From contig CM043701.1 in NCBI GenBank assembly GCA_023935145.1, forward strand, positions 69,669,317-69,733,316: 64,000 nt of DNA, given 5' to 3'. Below the pieces are notes generated by a model. It did not search any database. It saw nothing but the letters and a program-made list of their open reading frames with translations, and was not told where the DNA came from. Made by a program: the position numbers and the translations under genes. Positions 55,874 to 64,000 of the stretch are shown here, in pieces. Source of the stretch: Bretschneidera sinensis. Taxonomy: Eukaryota > Streptophyta > Magnoliopsida > Brassicales > Akaniaceae. Numbering within the stretch: the first letter of the stretch is position 1; each line of letters begins with the position of its first letter.

Positions 55874-57023
55874 TGTTAACCAAGGTGCAACCTAAGAGGG
55901 GGTGAATTGGGTTTTAAAACTTTTTGCTAACAACAAACAAGTTTTAAGCACTTAATTAACTCAAGAAAACACAACAATTAAATTACTGAAAATAAAAGGA
56001 GTAAACGAAGAAAAAGTGCAAACTCTGTTTATGATAGTTCAACAATATCAAAAAAAAATTAAAACTACATCCACTCTCTTCAGGGAGACTGCTTGAAGTA
56101 TTCCACTAAACAAGCAATTTCACGGGTGTTGCTCAAACCGTTACAAATGTCTCTTCCAAGAAAGTTAATGCCACCTAAACACTACTAGGAGTTACACTAA
56201 CTCTTTTTCTCTTATAATGATTGGAATTTAAGAGTGTGCAAGAGAGATAACAATTAATGCATTTATAAGATGAAGAATATCTTTCTTTCAAGAACAAAGC
56301 TTTAAAGATGGCTCAAGAATGTTTTTGAAAGCTTTGAGAGTAATAAATAAACTTTTGAAAAAATTGAATGTTCTTAGTTTTTTCTTGTTGTTCAGGTCAT
56401 TTAAAAGAGGGTTTATATAGCTTAAGCCTCATATTGCCGTTAGACACAAAAGGGAAATTTGGAGCATTAAATTCTCTGAAACGATGTCTTTCTTTTCAAA
56501 ATATAGTCGTTAGTTTCGAACGTTCAGTTAACTGGATCATTGTTCAGTCAACTAAATCAAGTGATTCAGCTCTAGGTAATAAGTATTCAGTTGACTAGAT
56601 CTGAAGGTTATAAGTTTTTGTCCTTCATTCAATCGACTGAATAGTTCCTTTAATTGACTGGATTAAAAACAAGAAAATTATCCCTTTCATTCAGTCGACT
56701 AAATCACTTGAAATAGAATTTTTTGTTTTCATTTTGTTTTTAAAAACAAAACCCAATCAAAATGAATTTGTCGAAAATGTTTTTGTAATCAAATTGATCC
56801 ATATATAAAGCTAGGAAATTGATAAAGAAGTTTACAATTATATAAAAAAAACCTTTGAAGCTTCTAATCTTGATCTTCAAACTTCTTCCAAGGTTGAGTA
56901 CTCAACTTATTAAGTATTAGTTGTCTTTGTACAAACATCTTTGCAGCTTTAAACACTTAGATAAATTTGTTAGCACAATTTAATATTCTTTTTTCATCAT
57001 TAAAATCAAGTTAAGGGTCAACA
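55874..57023 (-). repeat. 3' LTR of the SIRE-like element
   Basis: About 1150 bp; + strand TGTTAACC...GGGTCAACA, sense start TGTTGACCC. It contains 'aagagggggtgaattggg', a block common in such LTRs, and at 56520-56700 five or more GTCGAC-centred near-palindromes (ATTCAGTCGACTGAAT type). The partner LTR is outside the window, so the edges rest on terminal motifs. Confidence 0.75.
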
Positions 57024-57040
57024 ATCTCTCTTTTTATGAT
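57024..57040 (-). promoter_or_regulatory. Polypurine tract of the SIRE-like element
   Basis: Sense: TCATCATAAAAAGAGAGAT directly before TGTTGACCC. SIRE-type elements have TCATCATCAAAAAGGGGGAGAT at this place. Confidence 0.75.
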
Positions 57041-57659
57041 GATGACAAAACTATTTTAAAGAAAAATATTTTAAAAACCAACTGTTTGATTTTTATGAAA
57101 ATTTGGACAGAGTCTCCTTAGTTTTTGCAATAAAAACCTCTTGAAATTTTCAAAAACAACCCAACCAGCAGTTTAAAAAGTATTTTAAGAACTTAAGGAG
57201 CAAAGTTTCTCCTTAATCTATCCATACACTCCTCATAACTCCTATTTTTCTCATAACTCTTATTTCTCTCCCTTTTTTTTGCCATCATCACAAAAGAGAG
57301 GACCAAAGCATAAAAAATGAAAATCAATCACCATAGACAAGCACATAAAGAGCAAATAAGCATCCGTACAAAGTTTCAACTAAAAACAAAGAGTTAAAGC
57401 TCTCCCGAGCAAATCCAGAAATGAAACACAAAAGTTCAAAAGAGCATAATATCCATTAATGCATGAAAAGTAAATAAAGTGTGCTTGAAAGAGTACTATG
57501 AAGCAAAAAAGAAGAGATAGAAACCAAGAACAAGGATTAATGCTCCCAATTAGGTGGAGAAGAAGGACCACGGTAACGAAGTTGGTCCCATATCTTACCA
57601 AGGTGGTCTTTAACCTCTGCAAAAGATCCTTCTATCTTAGTCCTGAAGATGGTCAGCTC

Positions 57660-59745
57660 GGTAATACCCGTGTTCTTAAAGCGTGGGTAAATAAGTAATT
57701 TAATAAATATAACATGAAATTAAAATAATATATATACGTGATAATTATTATTGAATAAAATAATTCTTTTGAAAAAAAATGGACGCACAGTGTAGTTATA
57801 AAGAAAAAGAAAAAAAACGGACGTGTTCAGCTGTGGGTAAAAAGAAGAAAAAAAATAAAAAACGAAAAAAGGTAAAGAAAAAAAAAAGACAGCATGACAA
57901 CACCTGGAGTTCAGGTGTTGCCAAAGGAAGGAAAATGGTTGCATGCTAAGCAGCACATCAACATGCAAGTGGTGAGTAAAAGTTATATATATATATAGTT
58001 TTTCTTTTATTTATTCATTACTTATCAAATCCTGTTTTATTTTCTCATTTTCTCAATTCAAACTACTCTATTTCTTTAAACATTTGGGGACCAAAAAAAA
58101 GATTGAAAGGGTAAAATTTTGAAGAGATTTACGGAAGAATTTTATAGAGAGTTATAGGAAGCTCTAAGAAAAACATAAGGTAATAATGTGAAGTTTATTT
58201 TAGAAATTTAGCATACATGAAATTCTCGAAATTCAATGTGGAAATTTTCAAAGGATATGAATTATAGGGGAATTGAAGAATAAATTAAAATTTTAATATA
58301 AATATTATGCCAAGTATTGATGATTAGCAACCGGGGGAAATTATTGAAAAGAGCAGGAAAGGCAAGGAAATGATCCACAGGTAGCTCTAAGTGCTACGTG
58401 GTGAGTTAGATTTACTTTAAGTAATCAAGATAAATATGAAATATATGGTGATAGTATTTGAATAAATCATTAACTTATGATTTGGTGATAGATGAAAGTT
58501 GGTTGATAGGTATGATAGGAATAACGGATGTATAGAAAATTATTTTATGAGAAATAATATTATTGGAATAATGAGTCGATTTAATAATAAGGGTGATAAG
58601 TGAAATTCTTGACGAGCTATGGTTGATGATCTGATATGATTTATGAGGAGAGAAATTTAGTGAAAATTTTCAAATAATAATTTGAGAATAATCAGAACAG
58701 CTAATTTGAATGTTTAAATTCATGCTTGTTTCTATATTATTGTTCATATGCATATTTCATGTCATTATTCATATGCATATATATGGAAATAAAATAACCG
58801 GGAAGGTAGTCGGTCTAAATGAAAATAAAAGAACCGTGAGGGTAGCCAATCTAAATGAAAATAAAAGAACCAGGAAAGCAGCCGGTCTGAATGAGAATAA
58901 AAGAACCGAGAAGGTAGCCGATCTGAATGAGAATAAAAGAACCGGGAAGGCAGTCAGTTTAAGATAAACATGTCGATATGTGGGAAGACGTTCCCAATAA
59001 TAAAAACATTTAAATTCGTGCATTGCATCTGTTTTAAATATTGATTTTATTATTGAGATGCTAAAGTGTTATTCATGATTGTAAATTTATTGATAGATGA
59101 ATGAGTCTCACAGAGAGACAATTATGCTGAAAAGAAATATGAAAATACAAAATGATGATAATTATTTGGGTGACTGATTATATGTTGTGAACCTTATAAT
59201 GAGGTAATTACGAGATAAAATTGATAGTCTCAAGATGATGATTAATTATATGAGAAGAAGAGATTTATAAAGGATTGTGATTTGATATGAGTAGTGATAA
59301 TCGAATGTTATTATCAAAATATATGAGATATAGATGAATAAATATTGACAGACTAATTATACAAATTGAATACTTCTAGTAAGTTTAATTTACTGAGCTT
59401 GTGAAGCTCACTCCTCATTGTACAGTGATTTCAGGTAGCGAGCAGGATAAATAGAATTGTGAGCGGAGATTCAGACTAAATTATTTTCTGTAAGCCACAT
59501 GGTCCACATCCTCAGACTAATGAGAAAGAAACAAAAAAAATATTTGTAGATATTCATGCATAATATGTTGTATATACTGTTCAGTTGAGATTTGAATGAT
59601 GTAACTCTCCTGTTGAGGGTTGAGAATTTATGTAGGTAAATCATTTAATTTTTGTTTTTATATTGTTGCATATATGTGTCGTGCTGGGATTTCCAAAAGT
59701 GACGACACCATCTCGGGGATGGCCAACCCAGGATGGGTCGTTACA
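57660..59745 (-). mobile_element. Solo-LTR-like insertion (gypsy-type ends) inside the extra ORF
   Basis: The 2086-bp insert is flanked by AGCTC (57655-57659 and 59746-59750). In - orientation it starts TGTAACGACCCATCC, as many plant gypsy LTRs do, and ends ACACGGGTATTACC, one base off the expected CA. It has no primer site, polypurine tract or coding frame of its own. A single LTR left by recombination is the simplest reading. Confidence 0.75.
58785..58965. repeat. 36-bp minisatellite (about five copies)
   Basis: Units such as 'aaccgggaaggtagtcggtctaaatgaaaataaaag' repeat with period 36, starting near 58796. Since 36 is a multiple of three, the + strand shows a 12-residue repeat (NENKRT core). 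I regard that as a by-product rather than a gene. Confidence 0.9.
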
Positions 59746-60827
59746 AGCTCATCATAAACTAAAGTCATCTCGGTCTTCAATTTCTGAAGCTGCATATCAG
59801 TGGCTTCCTGCATACTGTGTACTGATACCTAGAGACTGACAAAAGCTTGAAAAATTGCAATCTGGGAACGACCACCAACTGAGCCCCCCTAAGCAAGCGG
59901 TTGAGTGCTCATAGGAACATCTTGTTCCTCTTCCTTTTCATTCGGGTCTTCATTTCCAATTCTAATGCTCTTCCTTGGCTTGGGTAACAAAAAATCATCC
60001 CGTACAGCACAACCCATGCTCTAAAGGGTAGAAACATTGATCACATCAGGTAAATCAATGTCCTGAGATTCGTTCTTAGGAAAAAGAATCTCATAGTGCC
60101 TTAGGATAAGGGTAATTAGCATGCCATAAGGTAGATAACCAGTAGAGCTAGCAAAACCAACAATCATATTCCCAAGAATGATAGGGTAAAGTTTGTAGGG
60201 AGTTCTGGTCTTGAGGCTATAAATCAATAGGATCTCTAACAATCATATTCCTAGGTCAATATTGGTTTTGTAGGTTTGGATACCATAAATTCAATTTGGG
60301 TTTCCCTTAACAATCCTACATGCATTCTCATAGTTAAAATCCGCAGGCCATCCATCTACTACCTATAACATTTCTTCAGTAGGAAAATTCATAATTTTAT
60401 GCAAAATACTAGCATAGACAATAAACTCCTTACCCATGACCATAGTTGAGAATCTAGGGACAAAGGGTGATGGCTGTTGTAGGTTGGTGTAGAACTGAAT
60501 AATCAGTCTAGAGTAATACTTGTCATGGATTTTGAGTAATAGTGTCTAGCCTATCCTATCAAACAATGGCTCAATGTTGAAATTACCAAAATGGGTAAAA
60601 GTAAAGTCAACAAACCTACCAGACATGATTTCTTTGACCTGTATAGTAGTGTCATGTCTCTCCTTTGCTTCAACAGTTTGAAAACTCGAAACATCCAGGT
60701 TGTTGTGAGCCTTCTTTCTCTATTCTCCAACCTTTTTCTTTCCTTTATCCTCTTGAGAAGCTCTTCGTTACCTTTTTGGAGGATTCAAACCAGAGGAAGT
60801 GAGTTTAATGCGTGGTCTTTGAGACAT

Positions 60828-61339
60828 TTTGAGAAGAACGAGAAAAAGAAAGGATTTGATTAATGGATTTCAATTTAAAAGGAAGATCTAGGCCGAATTT
60901 GATAAGAGATTGAAGAAATTTTAGAGAGAGAAGTGGTAACAGCAAAATTTGTTTCAAAATTTGGGTGAAAAGATGTTTTAAGACAAAGAAGGGTATTCAT
61001 AATATCGCGAGTTCAGTTGACTGGAGCCTCATTTAGTCGACTGAATTGGTTATAAAGCTAATCAGTTTTGAAAAGTAAGTTCATTAAGTCGATTGGACAA
61101 TTATTAAGTCGAATTAATGAGAGGTAAAAAGACAAGGGTTTTTCAGGGCAAGGCAGTCGGTCGACTTAGTAGATGATTCAATTGATTAAATCAAGTATTG
61201 TTAAAAAAAATAAACTTTAAGTTTAAATATTGCAAGCATATATTTCTTTGTACCTTTATTGATTGAGGGAAACATCAAATAAGAGTTAATGCTCATTCAC
61301 TCAATGGCATATATGCAAATGATGATGTAAATGCAATCA
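60828..61339 (-). other. Noncoding spacer between pol and the extra ORF of the SIRE-like element
   Basis: No frame. Several GTCGAC-centred near-palindromes lie at 61014-61180 ('agttcagttgactgg', 'tttagtcgactgaatt', 'ggtcgactta'), like those in the 3' LTR. It could serve as a leader for the downstream ORF. Confidence 0.55.
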
Positions 61340-62597
61340 TATCAAATCATACAAAATTTCTCATGCCCATTAACATTCTTATCATACTAAATCTATCTTC
61401 ATTCAAAAGGTTTAGTAAGGATATCAACAATTTAATTTTCTGTAGGAATGAATTCAAGTTTGATATCACCTCTTTGAGCATGATTTCTTACAAAGTGATG
61501 TCTAATTTTAATGTGCTTGTTCTAGAATGCTGAATTGGATTCTTAGTTAGATTGATGAAACTACTTAAAATTGGAACATTTTCAAAACGCATGCCAAAAT
61601 CTTTTAATTGTTGTTTTATCCATAAAACTTGTGCACAACAGTTGCCGATGATCATATATTTCACTTCAGTAGTTTATAGTGCAACTGAATTTTGTTTTTT
61701 GAAAACCAAAAGGTATCATATAAACTAAAAATTGGCATGTTCCACTAGTACTCTTTCTATTTAGCTTACAACCAGCAAAATCAGTATCCGAGTACCCAAC
61801 TAAATCTTCTTTTAACAACAAATATGGGAGATTCTTTAGGATTAGCTTAAAATCTAGCATACATGTATACACTAAACATAATATCAGGTCAATTAGTAGT
61901 TAAATAAAGTAAAGTCCCTATCATGCTTCTATATTTCTTAACATTTACCTCTTTCATCCAAGTCGAGTTTTGTTGAAGTTCTCATGAGAGTCCCAGTTGA
62001 CTTTGCATTCTCCATACCAAACCTCTTTAGTAAATCTTTTATGTACTTGGATTGGTTGATGAAGATGTCTTCCTTTGTTTGTTTAATTTGAAGTCCAAAG
62101 GAGTAGAGCTCTCCCATCATGTTCATCTTAAACTCACCTTGCATATACTTAGCAAAGTCTTGACATATGGATTCATTAAAGGCAACAAATATGATATCAT
62201 CAACATATATCTGAACCATAAAAGTGTCATGCTTATTAGTTTTTGTAAAAGAGTAGTGTCTATTTTTCTTCTGAAAACCCATTATCAAATAAAAACTTAA
62301 CCTTTCATACCATGCTCTTGGAGTTTGCTTTAACCCATAAAGAGCTTTGTAAAACTTATAGACATAGTTTGGAAGGTTAGAATCTTCAAAACCAAGAGGC
62401 TGTTCAATATAAACATTTTCTTCAATAAAACCATTTAAAAAGGAACTTTTTATATCCATTTGAAATAATTTGAAATTCTTAAAACTTGCAAATGCAAGCA
62501 ACATACGAATAGCTTCTAATCTAGCTATAGGAGAAAAGTTTTCATCAAAATCAATTCCTTCTTCTTGATTATAACCTTTAGCTACAAGTCTAGCCAT
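61340..62597 (-). pseudogene. SIRE-like reverse transcriptase and RNase H
   Basis: The 61938-62597 frame gives MARLVAKGYNQEEGIDFDEN, FQMDIKSSFLNGFIEENVYI, ALYGLKQTPRAWYERL and the active site VQIYVDDIIFVAFN with both aspartates, then FINQSKYIKDLLKRFGME. RNase H follows in 61666-61872 (LVGYSDTDFAGCKLNRKSTS) and, after another frame change, as IQHSRT...EDRFSMIRMLMGMRN to about 61340. Breaks at about 61930 and 61660 interrupt an otherwise well-kept polyprotein. Confidence 0.88.
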
Positions 62598-62612
62598 GTT
62601 TCTAGTTGCTAT

Positions 62613-63980
62613 TCAATTTTCATCCATTTTATTTCTAAATACCCATTTAGTTCTAATTATGGAATGGTCCTTAGGTCTAGGAACTAAAGTCCAAACTTTA
62701 TTCTTTTCAAATTGATTCGATTCTTCTTGCATAACATTTATCCGATTTTCATCATTTTCAGCTTTATTAAACGTCTTAGTTTCTATTTGAGATAAGAAAG
62801 AAACATAATTACATACATTTCTTATAGAGGATCGAGTTCTTACCCCTTGTGAAGAATCACTAATCACTTGATCGATTGGGTGATAATTTACATACCTCCA
62901 ATCTTTGAGATGACCATCTCCATGTTGACTTATTGAAGGTTGATAAAGTCTAGATTCAATTTTTCTTTGTGATATTTGAAGTTGATTCTCCTTAAGGTCA
63001 ACAATGGGAGTGGTGACATCCATTCTTAGCATAAAACCTACATCATCATCAAGAGTGGTTGTTCTACTGCAAAGAGGATTAGTTTCATCAAATGCAATAT
63101 GGACGAATTCTTCAACCACTAAAGTTCTTTTATTAAAGACTCTATAAGCTTTACTAGAGGTTGAATAACCCAAGAAGATTCCTTCATCAGTCTTAAAATC
63201 AAATTTACCTAAGTTAACTTTATTGTTATTTAAGATGAAGCATTTAAAACCAAAAACATGAAAATAAGAAATATTAGCCTTTCTACCTTTCCATAGTTCA
63301 TATGAAGTTTTGTTAAGTATAGACCTAATTAAAACTCTATTTAAAACATAACAAGAAGTGTTTATGGCTTCCCTCCAAAAGTATTTTGGCAGACTATTTT
63401 CACAAAGCATAAAACTAGCAAATTCTTCTAAAACTTTATTTTTCCTTTCAACAACACCATTTTGTTGAGGAGTTCTAGGAGTTAAAAAATTGTGATTAAT
63501 ACCATTATCATCAAAATGTTTTGAAAAACTTTGGTTTTCAAATTCTTTTCCATGATCACTTCTTATGCTTGAAATAGTAATACTTTTTTTTTTCCTTTTG
63601 AACCTTTTTTGCAAAAGTTTACAAACCTTTATAAGATTCATCTTTATAAGAAATAAAAATAACAAAGGTATATCTAGAATAGTTATCTACAATAACAAGA
63701 GAATATTGATGGCCACCTAGACTAATAGTGCTTATTGGACTAAACAAGTCTATATGCAAAAGCTTTAAAGGTTTAGTAGTTGAAACCACATTTTTGGATT
63801 TAAAAGAAACTCTTGTTTATTTTCCCATTCGACAAGCATCACAAAACTTTATATTTTTCAAATTTGATTTTGGAAGACCAATTGCTAAATCTTTTCTAGA
63901 AAGAATTTTAATCAAATTCATGTTAACATGACCAAGCCTTTTATGCCATAACCTTGAGTTTTCAGTAAAAGATGAAAAAA
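62613..63980 (-). pseudogene. SIRE-like integrase and linker
   Basis: The zinc-binding HHCC motif reads WHKRLGH (about 63930-63955) and CDACRMGK (about 63820-63842), followed by an in-frame TAA where GKQTR is usual. HIDLFSP supplies the first catalytic Asp, IRSDHGKEFENQSF the second, and PQQNGVVERKN the Glu. The frame 62613-63665 then runs through the integrase C-terminal part (YELWKGRKANISYFHVFG; GIFLGYSTSSKAYRVFNK) and the linker to WTLVPRPKDHSIIRTKWVF. Apart from single stops or shifts near 63820 and 63665 it is well preserved. Confidence 0.88.
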
Positions 63981-64000
63981 AAAATTTCATTTTCCGAAGG

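Larger units (their letters stand above)
57537..60827 (-). pseudogene. Extra ORF of the SIRE-like element, resembling the 'putative plant transposon protein' family; split by an insertion
   Basis: It starts at 60827 (MSQRPRIKLTSSGLNPPKR). Recognisable segments are GRFVDFTFTHFGNFNIEPLF, LIIQFYTNLQ, GKEFIVYASILHKIMNFP, the hydrophobic ILGNMIVGFASSTGYLPYGM, LITLILRHYEILFP and, after a Lys/Glu-rich linker, a coiled-coil-like C-terminus (MQLQKLKTEMTLVYDEL). The frame resumes past the insertion as IFRTKIEGSFAEVKDHLGKI and ends at 57537. FYTNL, the 'P...' segment and LPYGMLIT resemble a plant transposon-associated domain family seen in gypsy and copia elements. Without the insertion it is about 400 codons, with several stops. 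Its function is unknown. The position is that of the ORF3/'env-like' frame of SIRE elements, but I see no clear signal peptide or fusion-type features. Confidence 0.6.
55874..64000 (-). mobile_element. SIRE-like copia element, 3' part (5' part beyond the window)
   Basis: The 3' LTR (55874-57023), polypurine tract, an extra ORF (57537-60827), RNase H, RT and integrase (61340-64000) all read on the - strand in the order expected for one element. Gag, protease and the 5' LTR would lie beyond the right edge. Integrase and RT motifs (RTPQQNGVVERKN, GIFLGYSTSSKAYRVFNKRT, LMGMRN) are of the SIRE/Maximus type. The location of an ORF between pol and the 3' LTR is also known from this clade. Confidence 0.82.

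Noticed and set aside
58710..58967. 85-codon ORF with a 12-residue repeat as a repeat-protein gene
   Set aside because: It is explained by the 36-bp minisatellite in a solo LTR; there is no promoter, homologue or conserved start. Kept only as a low-interest finding.
57537..60827. Calling the extra ORF an envelope gene
   Set aside because: I see no signal peptide, clear transmembrane anchor or fusion-type features. Position alone does not justify the name.

Overview
This window looks like nuclear DNA of a dicot plant from a gene-poor, transposon-packed region. It is AT-rich. Almost all recognisable coding sequence belongs to Ty3/gypsy (Athila-like) and Ty1/copia retrotransposons or to DNA transposons, and most of it is broken by stops and frameshifts. 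I see one convincing host gene: a nuclear gene for a mitochondrial-type ribosomal protein L7/L12 (CDS 53368-53853, + strand), with an apparent intron-containing 5' leader reaching back to about 50.5 kb. No rRNA, tRNA or CRISPR was recognised.

Layout. 1-12600: a diverged tandem array of ~612-630 bp monomers, split by a complete Athila-like element on the - strand (1314-10459, target-site duplication TATGT). 12601-13739: AT-rich DNA without recognisable genes. 13740-29460: two related copia elements on the - strand, one apparently inside the other, with a deletion-derived Athila-like element (19230-24857, duplication GAACT) sitting in an LTR of the inner copia. 30655-48805: a four-level nest. 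A short terminal-inverted-repeat element with an ATT-rich core and TAA duplications holds a Mutator-like element (31108-48224, 9-bp duplication). That holds a copia element (31556-43525, duplication GTTCG), which holds a second copy of the deletion-derived Athila-like element on the + strand (33695-39592). 49489-50010: a MITE. 50.5-53.9 kb: the L12 gene. 55477-55617: a CACTA-type terminus. 55874-64000: the 3' part of a SIRE-like copia element on the - strand, with an extra open reading frame between pol and the 3' LTR. That frame is split by a ~2.1-kb solo-LTR-like insertion.

How the parts relate. The three Athila-like elements share LTR termini (TGATGAG...ACAACA), a tRNA-Asp-type primer binding site, and a 3' noncoding region that holds a conserved hairpin and two extra polypurine-tract-like copies. 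The 9.1-kb copy keeps all pol domains but has lost catalytic residues in protease and integrase. The two ~5.6-5.9-kb copies lack protease and everything after the RT N-terminus, with the same junctions, although they sit at different sites on opposite strands. They therefore look like a non-autonomous family moved in trans. This family, and the extra ORF of the SIRE-like element, are the most interesting candidates for little-described biology here. All assignments come from reading the sequence; no database search was possible.
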